Shown: positions 25,296 to 34,115, numbered from the stretch's first letter. The stretch: 64,000 bases of DNA from Archangium violaceum (GCF_016859125.1 NZ_CP069338.1:8311501-8375500), one strand, 5' to 3'. Notes: generated from the letters alone by a model not told the origin. A program made the numbers and translations.

Positions 25296-27608
25296 ATGAA
25301 GGGCTGGACTCTCTTTCCCCACCTCGTCGTCCGCACCACGGGGTTTCCCTTCGAGCGGCTGGAGAGCCTGCGCTGTCCCGAGGCGGCGGCGAGCGCCCGG
25401 ACGCTGTGGGCCGAGCAGCGTGCTCTGGAGGCGCTGAAGGCGAGCGGTCCGCGTCTGCACCGGCCTCCGCCCGCCGTCCTGGCGGCGTTGAAGGCGGGGC
25501 GCCCGGTGGAGGTGGAGGGCCTGGAGTCCCCCGGGTTCTTCGCCGGCTACAACGTCCACGCCCGGGCCGCGCAGGAGGCTGCTTCCGCCTTCGAGTCGGC
25601 CTTCACCCGCGAGTCGGCCCGGGTGGAGGAGGCGCTCGCGGCGCTGCGCACGGAGCCCCGCTTCCTGGAGGCGGTGGCCAGCTCCAGCCCTCCGGTGGCG
25701 AGGGATTTGATCGCTGGCCGGGACGGGGCCCGGCTGAAGCGGCAGGTGGCCAGCTACCTGCAGCGCCTGTGCGCGAAGAACGAGACGATGAGCTTCTTCG
25801 GCCCCATCAACTACGGCCGGGTGGAGCCCGACGCCCCCACGGGAGTCACGGTGCGCTGGTCCGGCCCGGAGTCGCTCGTGGGGCGAAACACCTTCGCCGC
25901 CTCGTGGTTGGTGCTGGGTCTGGTGCGCGCCATCGCCGCCGATCCAGAGGTGGCGCCTTGTCTCGTCCTGCGCCTCAAGTCCTTTGCCTCTCTGCCCCCG
26001 AGCAAGGGAGCGGCGCCCCGTCCCGCGAGCGTGGAGGAATTGCTCCCGAGGCTGGTGGAGGCCGTGGATGGGACGCGACCCTTGTCGGCCCTTCGCGAGG
26101 CGCTCGGGGTGGAGTGGCCGCTGCTGCTCGAGACCGTGGGCTTCGGCCTGCGGCGGAATCTGTTCACCCATCAGCTCGAGGTGCCCGCGGCGTCGCACCA
26201 CCCGCTGGAGGACCTGGCCGAGCGGCTCGCTGGTCTCCCCGGCACCGCGGCGCGTGGGCACCTGCGCGCGCTGGAGGGGTTGCTGGGGTTGATGGCTCGC
26301 TATGGCGCGGCGGACGCTGCGGCCAAGATGGCGCTCAACGAGGAGATGGCGAAGCGCGCCCGGGAGTGCTGGAGCGTGGCGCCACAGGCTCCCACCTCGA
26401 CGTCCGCCGAGGGCCACAACTTCTACCAGGACCGTCTCCCGATGCGGGAGGAGTGCGGCGGAGACCTGCGCCTCTCGCTGGGCGGTGAGCGCGCTCGGGA
26501 GCTGGCGCGGCGGCTGGAACCGGCGCTCGGGTTGATGGGCGAGGCGGCGCTGCGCACGCGCGAGGCGGCCCGGTCGGCCGTGGCGGCCCTGGTGGGCGCT
26601 CGGACGGTGCCGTTCTGGAAGGTGGTCGCGGCGTACGGTGAGAAGCCGCTGCCCTATGACACGTCCGTGGCCACGGCGCTCGCGGCGGCCATCTCCGACC
26701 CGGCGGCCTCCCGCGTGGAGTTGGATCCGGCGGTGCTCCCCACGCCTCGCGCGGACGTGGAGCTGCCGATCGTCACCTCGATTGATCTGCTCGTGGGCGC
26801 CTCGGACGTGGAGGCCTGGAGTCGCGGCGACTACGAGCTGGTGGTGGGGGACGTGCATGACACGGCCCTGGTGTGGGGCTGGGCACTGCAATTCCACGAG
26901 GCGCGCGGGCGGGTGGAGAGTGAGATGGTGCGGGCGCTCGGGGCGCTGCGGCGGCCGATGCCCTTCATCACCGTGCTGGCCTCGCGGCGCACCGGCCTGC
27001 TGCCCTCCGAGTTCCCCGGGCCCGTCGTCGAGCTGGGCGGAGTGAGTGCCCGGCCCTCGGCGTGGCGGTTGCCTTTCGATGACCTCCAGGTGGAGAGCGA
27101 CGGGCGCACGGCTCGGCTGATGTCCACGCGGCTGGGCTCGGAGGTGTGTCTCTACAACGGCGAAATGGAGAGCCTGGTGCAGACGGCCTTCGCCCTGCCA
27201 CGCGTCCGGCCCCTGCGAGTCTCGCTGGGGGCGCACACGCCCCGGTTGGTGCTCGGTGGCGCGGTGCTTCAGCGCGAGCAGTGGACGCTGGAGGACTCGG
27301 ACGGGGAGGCGCTCCTCGCATGCAAGGATGACCGGGCCCGGCTCCGGATGGCGGTGGCCATCTGGGCGCGCAGGGGACTGCCGGACCACGTGTTCGCGAA
27401 GTTCCCTGGCGAGCGCAAGCCGGTGCTCATCGACGTGCGGAGCCCGGCGCTGCTGCGCGTCTTCGTCAACCTGCTCGAGCAGAAGGGCGAGGTGGTGCTG
27501 TCGGAGATGCGGCCCTCGCCCGAGCAACTGTGGCTGGGCGCGAAGGACGGGCGGCACACGGCGGAGCTGCGTTGCTGCTTCCTGTGGGGCACGGAGTCTC
27601 GGGAATGA
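25296..27608 (+). CDS. LanB-like (lantibiotic dehydratase N-domain) protein 1
   Basis: A 770-residue protein of the divergent Lant_dehydr_N group. Marks are RTTGFPFERLE at the start, LQRLCAKNETMSFFGP at about 154-169 (the counterpart of the LanB R-x-TPFG segment; many short family members read KNDTxxFFGP), FYQDRLPMREEC at about 377-388, and a C-terminus PSPEQLWLGAKDG. There is no SpaB_C elimination domain. Known LanBs glutamylate Ser/Thr from Glu-tRNA and then eliminate; elimination-less relatives include split LanBs and PEARLs, which add amino acids from aminoacyl-tRNA. The activity here is inferred. It starts 46 bases after the kinase gene and overlaps the next gene by ATGA. Confidence 0.8.
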   Translation: MKGWTLFPHLVVRTTGFPFERLESLRCPEAAASARTLWAEQRALEALKASGPRLHRPPPAVLAALKAGRPVEVEGLESPGFFAGYNVHARAAQEAASAFESAFTRESARVEEALAALRTEPRFLEAVASSSPPVARDLIAGRDGARLKRQVASYLQRLCAKNETMSFFGPINYGRVEPDAPTGVTVRWSGPESLVGRNTFAASWLVLGLVRAIAADPEVAPCLVLRLKSFASLPPSKGAAPRPASVEELLPRLVEAVDGTRPLSALREALGVEWPLLLETVGFGLRRNLFTHQLEVPAASHHPLEDLAERLAGLPGTAARGHLRALEGLLGLMARYGAADAAAKMALNEEMAKRARECWSVAPQAPTSTSAEGHNFYQDRLPMREECGGDLRLSLGGERARELARRLEPALGLMGEAALRTREAARSAVAALVGARTVPFWKVVAAYGEKPLPYDTSVATALAAAISDPAASRVELDPAVLPTPRADVELPIVTSIDLLVGASDVEAWSRGDYELVVGDVHDTALVWGWALQFHEARGRVESEMVRALGALRRPMPFITVLASRRTGLLPSEFPGPVVELGGVSARPSAWRLPFDDLQVESDGRTARLMSTRLGSEVCLYNGEMESLVQTAFALPRVRPLRVSLGAHTPRLVLGGAVLQREQWTLEDSDGEALLACKDDRARLRMAVAIWARRGLPDHVFAKFPGERKPVLIDVRSPALLRVFVNLLEQKGEVVLSEMRPSPEQLWLGAKDGRHTAELRCCFLWGTESRE

Positions 27609-29113
27609 GGCTGCTCGTCCTGCTTCCGCATCGTGACGTGACGTGTGTGCCGGATGCGCCCGAGGGCTGGCGGGTGCTCGACGTAGCGCGAGCCTTCTGT
27701 CAGCGCGTGATGGCACCGGAGACCCTGGCGCGAGCGGTGGAGACGCGGGAGCGCGGGCCCGCCACGCCCGAGACGATGCGGGAGTTGTTGCTGCTGCGCG
27801 CCGCGCTCGTGTTGGGGAAGCGGGGGAGGGCGGATCCACTGCGGCCCCTGCGAGCCCTGGGCGCGGTGCTGACGGCGCTCTCCGGTCCACCGTCGGGCGT
27901 GCGCCTGCGGCTGGACGATATCGAGTTGGAGGGTGGCACCACCGAGCGCTCGGCCGACGTGCTGCGGATTGTCCAGCGGCCCGCGCTCTACGACGAGGAC
28001 CTGTCCCGTACGGTGGAGCACTTGCCGGGCGCGGAGCGGGTGCGGCTGTGGTTGGAGAGGGATCTGCAACTCCCCGCGGCAGTGGCGCTGGCGGCGGCGT
28101 GTCCGGCGTCGGTTCCGCTGGAGGTGGCGGGCCCCTTCGCGGCGATGCATCGCGCGGTGTTGGCGGCGCTCCCTATCTTTCAGCGGGCCTCGTTTCCCGA
28201 GGACGTGGCGCCTCTGCGTTGGAGGGTGGCGGCGCTGGACGCGGCGGATCCAGAGCCGCTCACCTGGGTCCCCGAGAACGTGCGTCCACCGGTGGACGGA
28301 GGGCCCTGGGCGGGCCATGTGCCGCAGGGGGCGTTGCTCGACCCGGAATCCCTCGTGACGAGCGGCTGTCGCACGGCGGTGGTGGGCTTCTGCTCGATGG
28401 ACGAGGGCGGTGTCGTGGGCAGTGATGGCGTGCGTGTGCCGCTGGAGTCGCTGGTCGCTTCGGTGGAACGTCTGCGCTCCGGTGGAGCTCGAGTGGTGGC
28501 GGAGTGGTGGGTGGGGGCTCCCGGTGTGGACGAGGCCGCGCACGAGCGGACCTTCGCGCTGCTCGGGCAGCGTCCCGTGTTCGATTGGGTCTCGGGAGTG
28601 AGGCCGTTCCACTGGACGCGCGGGCGCCCTGGCGAGGACTTCGCGGGCGTGCCGGTGCGCTTCCTCGCGCCGCCCGAGGATCGGGATCTGGCGCGCACGG
28701 TGCCCTTCGAGGCGCAGGGGACGGTGCCTCACGCCCGCCTGCCGGAGTTGCTCACCTCGTTGGCGGGGAGGCTGCTGCAACGCGCGCCGCTCAGCCCGGG
28801 CCGGGTGGCCTGGGCCTCCATCCATCCACCGAGCCCTGGGGCGCCTGGAGGCGACCGGGTGCGCTTGGATGGAGACTGCGCGCTGGTGCAATTGCCGGCG
28901 ACGCTGGACGGCGTGGTGAAACCTTCCTGGTACGCGGCGAACCTGCGTACGGGTGGGGTGCTGGCCATGGACGCGAGGCTCGCGCCGATGGTGGCGGGGG
29001 CGGAGCATCCGGTGACGGTGGGCGAGCTCTTCGCGACACTGCCGGAGGTACAGCGCGGCAAGGTGGATGCGGCGCTGGTGGGGAGGGCGGTCCTCGAGAG
29101 GGTACACGCATGA
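27605..29113 (+). CDS. Unassigned protein between two LanB-like genes
   Basis: A 502-residue protein, ATG at 27605 overlapping the preceding stop, its own stop overlapping the next start. I do not recognise the family. It opens with a hydrophobic strand MRLLVLLPHRDV, has alternating strand/helix segments suggesting an alpha/beta barrel (VRLWLERDL, VPLEVAGPF, CRTAVVGFCSMDEGG, GARVVAEWW), and ends with about 55 residues (VTVGELFATLPEVQRG onward) that could form a small winged helix like PqqD/RRE-type domains. The gross plan resembles radical-SAM RiPP enzymes, but no CxxxCxxC cluster motif is present. It may be a degenerate scaffold or peptide-binding partner of the flanking LanB-like enzymes. 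Confidence 0.7.
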   Translation: MRLLVLLPHRDVTCVPDAPEGWRVLDVARAFCQRVMAPETLARAVETRERGPATPETMRELLLLRAALVLGKRGRADPLRPLRALGAVLTALSGPPSGVRLRLDDIELEGGTTERSADVLRIVQRPALYDEDLSRTVEHLPGAERVRLWLERDLQLPAAVALAAACPASVPLEVAGPFAAMHRAVLAALPIFQRASFPEDVAPLRWRVAALDAADPEPLTWVPENVRPPVDGGPWAGHVPQGALLDPESLVTSGCRTAVVGFCSMDEGGVVGSDGVRVPLESLVASVERLRSGGARVVAEWWVGAPGVDEAAHERTFALLGQRPVFDWVSGVRPFHWTRGRPGEDFAGVPVRFLAPPEDRDLARTVPFEAQGTVPHARLPELLTSLAGRLLQRAPLSPGRVAWASIHPPSPGAPGGDRVRLDGDCALVQLPATLDGVVKPSWYAANLRTGGVLAMDARLAPMVAGAEHPVTVGELFATLPEVQRGKVDAALVGRAVLERVHA

Positions 29114-31401
29114 GCGAGCGCTGGACGCTGGGCGAGGTCTTCGTACTCCGTCACGCGGGTTTCCCTTTCGACTGGCTGGAGGGCCTGGGGTTCTCGGAGG
29201 AGTTGCGCTCCGAGGTGGCGGTGTTGCTCGAGGACGAGCGGGCGCTGGTGGATGCCGTGCGCACCTCCGCGGGCGAGGACGCGGCGCGGACGGCACGTGA
29301 GGCACTGGAGCGGGGCAAGGAGCCCTCGCTGAAGCCGAAGTACGGGCCCGGGTGTGCACAGGCGCTGGAGCGCTACCGTGCGCGGCGGGAGACGTTGTCG
29401 GCCCGGTACGCGGAGGAGCGACAGGAGCTGCGAAGGCGCCTGCGCGAGCGGGCGGCGGATTCCTCCATCCAGGAGGCGGTCTTCTTCTCCAACCCGGCCA
29501 TGTACGAGAACGTCTGGTCGCGTTACCTGGAGGGGGAGCCGAAGCCGGATAACTCGGATGCGCGCCGGGTGGAGCGGCAGGTCTACACGTACCTCCAGCG
29601 TTTCTGCGCGAAGAACGAGACGACGAGCTTCTTCGGTCCCATCTCCTATGGCGAGTGTGATGGGGACGACGGCTCGGACGTGCGCGTGGTGCCGAGTGGG
29701 AATACGCGGCGGCGCACCTTCCTCACCTTCTGGGCCATCACCGAGCTGGCGCGGGCCGTGGCTCGGGAGCGCGGGGTGCGCCCGTACCTGCCGCTGCGTC
29801 CCAATCCGATCTTCAAGGTGGAGGCGGGCCGGGCGAGCTGCGCGCCGTTGAGGCTGGAGGTTGCGCTGTCGCCGGAGGCGGAGCGGCTGCTCGCGGTACT
29901 GCCCACGGCTCCGACGCTGGACGCGGCCTCGCGCGCACTGGGCCTTCCAGTGGAGTCGGTGGAGCGGCTCGTGGTGCCGCTGGTGAAGTCAGCGGTGGTG
30001 CTGCTGGGGCTGCCCTTCGTCCCCAACGACTTCGGTGCCTTCGCGAGCCTGCGTGAGGCCGTGGCGGCGCTGCCCGACTCGGAGGCCCGGGAGCGCTGGC
30101 TGTCGCGGCTGGACGAGCTGGAGCGCCTGCGCGCCGCGTTCGAGGAAGCCGGGCTGGCCCGTCGCCGGGAACTGCTCCAGACGTTGGAGTCGCGCTTCAC
30201 CGAGTACACGGGCAAGCCCGCGAGGCGAGGCGAAGGGCAGGTGTACTCGGATCGGCTCATCCTCTACGAGGAGGCGTCCTCGCCCTTTCGGCTGAAGCTG
30301 GGCCGGCGTTTCAGCGAGGAGGTGGCGGCGAAGCTGTCCGGAGGGCTGGAACTCTCGGCGGCGTACGGGGACAGCGTGCAGCGCAGCTACCGTGAGCAGG
30401 TGCGGGACGCGCTGGGCCCCGAGGAGCGCCCGCTGGACTTCCTGGAGTACGCGGTGCGGCTGCGGCCGGACCAGGTATCGGGGAGCCGCTTCGCGCCGGT
30501 GCCCCCCATCCAGCTCGATGAGGACATGTCGCGAGCCCGGACGCTGCCGGAGGACTTCCTGGGCACCTCCAGGCCGGGAGGCCGCTATGCGCTGCCGGAC
30601 GTGTGTCTCGCGGCGACCGGAGGCGGCTATGAGGTGCTGCTCGCCCGCGTGCACCACCACCTGATGCTGTGGAGTTGGCTGAGCGCCTTCTACCCGGACC
30701 GTGCGCGCTACGAGTCGGTGGCGGGTCAGTGGCTCCAGCGCGAGCCGGCGGCGAAGGGGCTGGTGGGGCTTGCCATCCGTCGGCGCAACAAGGGCTTCTA
30801 CGTCTTTCCGGGGCGGCGGCTGGTGTACTCGGTGTCGGACGTCCTGGACGTGGAGCAGGACGCCCTGAAGCCACACGACGTGAAGGTGTTGCCGACGCCC
30901 GAGGGGCCGGTGCTGATGAATGGGGAGGGACAGCGGCTCTCGCTGTACATGCCGCTGGACGACTTCAACACGTACCCGCCGTTCGCGGCGCTGGCGCATC
31001 CGCAGGTTCTGCACGCGAAGCTGCGAACCGAGGGCCGACACCTGCCGAGGCTGAGCATCGGAGGCGCGGTGTACCAGCGGGAGCGGTGGGAGTTGCCGAC
31101 AACCTCGTTCTCACAGGTGAGCGGGATGGACCTGCTGCTCGCGGTGGAGCGCGAGCGCCACGCGAGCGGCTGGCCCCGCTTCGTATTCGTGCGCAGCACC
31201 ACGGAGCGCAAGCCGTACCTGATCGACACGGCCTCCCCGTTCGCGATGGAGTTGCTGTTGTACCTGTCGCGCGCGGCGGAGCAGCTCTCGGTGGAGGAGA
31301 TGTACCCGGCACCGGAGCAGCTGTGGCTGAAGGACGAGCGGGGCCGCTACACCTGCGAGATGCGAATGCAGGCGGTGCGCTGGAGCGAGGAGCGAGGCTG
31401 A
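29110..31401 (+). CDS. LanB-like (lantibiotic dehydratase N-domain) protein 2
   Basis: A 763-residue paralogue-like companion of the first LanB-like protein. Shared marks: LRHAGFPFDWLE at the start, TYLQRFCAKNETTSFFGP at about 155-174, VYSDRLILYEEA at about 377-389, ARVHHHLMLWSW at about 515-526, YQRERWELP, and PAPEQLWLKDERGRY at the end. It also lacks a SpaB_C elimination domain. The two proteins are clearly diverged, so they probably recognise different tRNAs or different positions on a scaffold (inference). The ATG overlaps the preceding stop and the oxidase gene begins 3 bases after its own stop. Confidence 0.8.
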   Translation: MSERWTLGEVFVLRHAGFPFDWLEGLGFSEELRSEVAVLLEDERALVDAVRTSAGEDAARTAREALERGKEPSLKPKYGPGCAQALERYRARRETLSARYAEERQELRRRLRERAADSSIQEAVFFSNPAMYENVWSRYLEGEPKPDNSDARRVERQVYTYLQRFCAKNETTSFFGPISYGECDGDDGSDVRVVPSGNTRRRTFLTFWAITELARAVARERGVRPYLPLRPNPIFKVEAGRASCAPLRLEVALSPEAERLLAVLPTAPTLDAASRALGLPVESVERLVVPLVKSAVVLLGLPFVPNDFGAFASLREAVAALPDSEARERWLSRLDELERLRAAFEEAGLARRRELLQTLESRFTEYTGKPARRGEGQVYSDRLILYEEASSPFRLKLGRRFSEEVAAKLSGGLELSAAYGDSVQRSYREQVRDALGPEERPLDFLEYAVRLRPDQVSGSRFAPVPPIQLDEDMSRARTLPEDFLGTSRPGGRYALPDVCLAATGGGYEVLLARVHHHLMLWSWLSAFYPDRARYESVAGQWLQREPAAKGLVGLAIRRRNKGFYVFPGRRLVYSVSDVLDVEQDALKPHDVKVLPTPEGPVLMNGEGQRLSLYMPLDDFNTYPPFAALAHPQVLHAKLRTEGRHLPRLSIGGAVYQRERWELPTTSFSQVSGMDLLLAVERERHASGWPRFVFVRSTTERKPYLIDTASPFAMELLLYLSRAAEQLSVEEMYPAPEQLWLKDERGRYTCEMRMQAVRWSEERG

Positions 31402-31404
31402 CCG

Positions 31405-32511
31405 ATGAGCGCGACCCGGGACGTCCTGGTACTCGGAGCCGGAGTGATGGGCCTGTCGGTGGCACGCCGGCTGGCGATGCTGGGGGCGCGGGTGACGGTG
31501 TTGGATCCGATGGATCCAGGAGGGCAGGGCTCGCGAGCGGCGGCGGGGGTGGCGATTCCCTCGGTGCGGCTGCTGGACGACCCGGACATGCTCGCCTTCA
31601 CGAGGGCGGCACACGGGGCACTGTCCGAGGAGCTGGCCGCACTGGGTGAAGGCCTGCATCTGCGCCGGGGACAGGGAGTGCTCCGGGTGGCGATGGACGC
31701 GAAGGGCCGGGACGCGCTCGGACAGAAGGCGGCGAATCACCCCGAGTGGCTGGGAGCCTGGACGGACGCGGCGCGCGTGGTGGAACTGGAGCCCGCGCTG
31801 GAGGGCACGCCCATCCTCGGGGCCTTCCTGACCGAGCAGGGCTTCATGGTGGACACGGAGGCCTACCTGAACGCGCTGTTGCACGACCTGCACCGGAGGG
31901 GTGTGCGGGTGCGCCTGGGCGAGGGAGCGCGAGCGGTATCCGAGGTGGAGGGCGGAGTGGAGGTACGGACGGAGCACGAGACGCTCCGAGCCGGGACGCT
32001 GGTGGTGTGCGCGGGGGCGTGGTCCGGAGGAATCGCCGGGCTGCCGCCATTGCCGGTGAAGCCCCTGCGAGGGCAGATGCTGACAATCTTCCACCCGGAG
32101 GTGCGGCTCACGCGGGTGGTGTCGGGGCCCACGTACCTGGCGCCCTGGCGCATGGGGGAGAGCGTCGTGGGGGCGACGGAGGAGGACGTTGGCTTCGCGT
32201 GCCACGTGACGCCGACGGGCCTGATGCACCTGGGAGCCACGGTGGCGAAGCTGGCGCCGAGACTGCGCGAGGCCCGCTTCGGGAAGGCGTGGGCGGGACT
32301 GCGTTCAGTGACGCCGGGGGGCAAGCCGCTCATTGGCCGCTACCCGGGGACGAAGGCGGTGCTGATCGCCAGCGGGCATGCGGGGCAGGGCATCCTCACG
32401 AGCGCACTGACGGGCCGTGCCGTGGCCGAGCTCATCGAGCACGGGCGCAGCGAGATTGCCGCCGCTTTCGCGCCGGAGCGCGTACTCGCGACAGTTCCGG
32501 AGCGTTCGTAG
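31405..32511 (+). CDS. FAD-dependent amine/amino acid oxidase (ThiO/DAO-like)
   Basis: A 368-residue oxidase of the DAO family, with the dinucleotide motif VLVLGAGVMGLSVARRL at residues 7-23, a GSRAAAGVAIPS flavin-contact segment, TLVVCAGAWSGGIAGLP near the middle, and the C-terminal GHAGQGILTSALTGR loop. Family members such as glycine oxidase (ThiO) oxidise small amino acids or secondary amines to imines with H2O2. In the ammosamide-type PEARL pathway an FAD-dependent oxidase acts on a tRNA-derived glycine, so a similar task on a residue added by the neighbouring LanB-like enzymes is plausible. No free amino acid substrate is indicated. It is the last gene of the coupled run. Confidence 0.85.
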   Translation: MSATRDVLVLGAGVMGLSVARRLAMLGARVTVLDPMDPGGQGSRAAAGVAIPSVRLLDDPDMLAFTRAAHGALSEELAALGEGLHLRRGQGVLRVAMDAKGRDALGQKAANHPEWLGAWTDAARVVELEPALEGTPILGAFLTEQGFMVDTEAYLNALLHDLHRRGVRVRLGEGARAVSEVEGGVEVRTEHETLRAGTLVVCAGAWSGGIAGLPPLPVKPLRGQMLTIFHPEVRLTRVVSGPTYLAPWRMGESVVGATEEDVGFACHVTPTGLMHLGATVAKLAPRLREARFGKAWAGLRSVTPGGKPLIGRYPGTKAVLIASGHAGQGILTSALTGRAVAELIEHGRSEIAAAFAPERVLATVPERS

Positions 32512-32538
32512 GTTCATTGCGCTTTTGGGGGGATTGTG

Positions 32539-32652
32539 ATGGCAGCACCGTCTAGGTCTCAGCCGGTTCCTCAATACACGATCACAACAGTCGAAAAGCT
32601 TCAGCAGGACTATGGTGTCGCACCCCTGACAGGGCCTGCGCCCGATGAATGA
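32539..32652 (+). CDS. Possible 37-residue peptide (candidate scaffold)
   Basis: A short ORF 27 bases after the oxidase stop, with a GGGGGG run 6 to 12 bases before its ATG. The peptide begins MAAPSRSQPVPQYTITTVEK and continues with QQDYGVAPLTG and a PAPDE end. It is soluble, lacks cysteine and has Ser/Thr clustered at positions 5-17. Its position suits a peptide substrate for the LanB-like enzymes, but base use is less GC-rich than the operon, and the reading frame continues after its TGA for another 73 codons. It could therefore also be the front of a nonsense-interrupted gene. Confidence 0.4.
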   Translation: MAAPSRSQPVPQYTITTVEKLQQDYGVAPLTGPAPDE

Positions 32653-32670
32653 GATGCTCTTTTCGGTCAG

Positions 32671-32871
32671 GTGACCTCGCCGACCTTCGAGGCGAACAAC
32701 ATCTGCACCCTCGACGCCACCCGTCTCGGTTTCGCTGCGGGAGCGGACAACAGCCGCCTAAGAGTCAATGCCGCCATCCGCGACATCCTTACCGCCGCAT
32801 TGACCGAGGAGAGCGAAACAGCCGCGCGGCTCGGATACTCGCTCCGGACCATCGAAGGCTTTCACCTGTGA
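32671..32871 (+). pseudogene. Small ORF, same frame as the preceding peptide
   Basis: A 66-residue frame that can start at GTG 32671 but without a good ribosome binding site. It lies in the same frame as the 37-residue peptide, separated only by TGA 32650-32652 and six sense codons. Joined through that TGA the product would be 110 residues. The sequence (LDATRLGFAAGADN, VNAAIRDILTAALTEE) is not recognised. Base composition is lower in GC than the operon, and an AT-rich stretch (32872-32930) follows, so this may be the remnant of an acquired gene. Confidence 0.35.
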
Positions 32872-33135
32872 TACCATAACCTTACAGTTGTAGATTCAAA
32901 AACAAACGGAGATCAACCTTCCTCAAATTGCTCGTCCGCAGGGGCATCGTCGTCCTGTCCCTGTGCTTGCTTTCCCCTGGAAACAGCAGAGGGCGAGGGT
33001 GACTTCCCACGTCACGCCGCTGTAACCACCTGGCAGGGAGGCAGCCATGGGGGCGAACAATTCGAGGGGATGGACGTGACGGCGGAGGTCATGTGGTTCC
33101 ATCCCATGGAAGAAGTCGAGTCCAAGGGGGAACGC

Positions 33136-33255
33136 ATGTCCAAGTCCATCACGGCGGAGTCCACCCGTGTCGTCCCCACCGGCACGGAGGCAACCCTCGT
33201 TGCGAAACTCTCCGAGGCGTTGAAGCGAGTAGTTGTTACCGCGCAGCGTAGATGA
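33136..33255 (+). CDS. Small hypothetical protein
   Basis: A 39-residue ORF with a good ribosome binding site (AAGGGGG, 5 bases upstream). The sequence begins MSKSITAESTRVV and ends in a basic helix EALKRVVVTAQRR. An upstream in-frame ATG at 33070 would extend it by 22 residues. No family recognised. It precedes the zinc-ribbon element gene at 33480 by 224 bases that hold no other gene. It may belong to the same mobile element. Confidence 0.4.
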   Translation: MSKSITAESTRVVPTGTEATLVAKLSEALKRVVVTAQRR

Positions 33256-33479
33256 GGGAGAGCGGCCCGGAATCGGACCGACTGGATGATGGAAAGGGGG
33301 CCCGGGTCGTGGTGCGCCCCATCACCCAGCGGGTTCGGGTAATCGCCTGACGGCCGAAGTAGGGGGAGCCGAGGAGGGCGGAGCTGAAACGGCATGAAGC
33401 CGTCCCCGACGTCCCGGCGAGGGCGGGGAAGAGAAACAGGGGCAGGTACAGGCCAGGGCCCCGGGCTCCGCGAGAGGCG

Positions 33480-34115
33480 ATGGAGAAGCGGACAGCAGGC
33501 CGTCAGCAACTGGTGCGCAGTCGGGTGGGAGTGGACGGGTGGGCGAAGGCCCCGCCGAGCGTGGAAGCGGCAAGGCCGGGGCAATGCCCGAGGTGTGGAG
33601 CGGCCAGTCGGCCGGTGGGAGTCGGCACGGTGTTGCAGGGGCATGGCACGCGCAGCCGTCAGGTGCGAGGCCCTGCGCAACCCGGGCAGCAGGCGCGGGT
33701 GCGGGTGGTGCAGGTGCGGCGCTACCGCTGCCAGGCGTGCGGTGGCACGTGCACGGTGGCCCCCTGGGAGGTGGCGTGGCGGCGGCTGTACTCGGTGGCG
33801 GCGATAGCGTGGGCCCTGGCGCTGTGGGGGTTGGTGGGGATGGGGCTTACGGCCGTGCGCCGTCTGGTCAACCCCTGGACACACACAGGCGCCAGTGAGG
33901 CCGGACGCTGGCGCACGCCGCGGCGCTGGCTGCGCGCCGTGCACCAGGGGCAGATGCTCCCACAAGTGCACGCCCTGCGCCCCTGGCCGCCGCACTGGCT
34001 CCCGCGCAAGGCCGCTGCCCACGTCGCCAGTGTCGTGGCCGGCTACGCCCCGCCCGCCGCTCCCTCCCCGCCGCTGAGTGTGCAGGCATTCCTGGGCGCC
34101 GTGCGCGCTCAGTGA
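33480..34115 (+). CDS. Zinc-ribbon, mobile-element-type protein
   Basis: A 211-residue basic protein with two CxxC pairs (CPRCGAAS and CQACGGTC) about 54 residues apart, consistent with a zinc ribbon, and helix segments after it (RLYSVAAIAWALALWGLVG, LTAVRRLVNPWT, RWLRAVHQG). It resembles short zinc-finger proteins annotated beside transposons (DUF6431-like). I am not certain of the family. An AGAGGCG run precedes the ATG. Start to stop it is intact. No DDE motif is visible, so it is not a complete transposase by itself. Confidence 0.5.
   Translation: MEKRTAGRQQLVRSRVGVDGWAKAPPSVEAARPGQCPRCGAASRPVGVGTVLQGHGTRSRQVRGPAQPGQQARVRVVQVRRYRCQACGGTCTVAPWEVAWRRLYSVAAIAWALALWGLVGMGLTAVRRLVNPWTHTGASEAGRWRTPRRWLRAVHQGQMLPQVHALRPWPPHWLPRKAAAHVASVVAGYAPPAAPSPPLSVQAFLGAVRAQ

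Noticed and set aside
21689-25339. 1216-codon minus-strand ORF over the kinase gene
   Set aside because: The plus-strand kinase motifs are unambiguous; the antisense frame is a composition artefact.
27605-29113. Radical SAM enzyme call for the middle gene of the LanB-like operon
   Set aside because: The barrel-like layout is suggestive, but no CxxxCxxC or variant cluster motif occurs anywhere in the protein.
32650-32652. Selenocysteine codon in the small ORF after the oxidase gene
   Set aside because: No SECIS-like hairpin is evident downstream and the peptide resembles no selenoprotein; a nonsense mutation or true stop is simpler.
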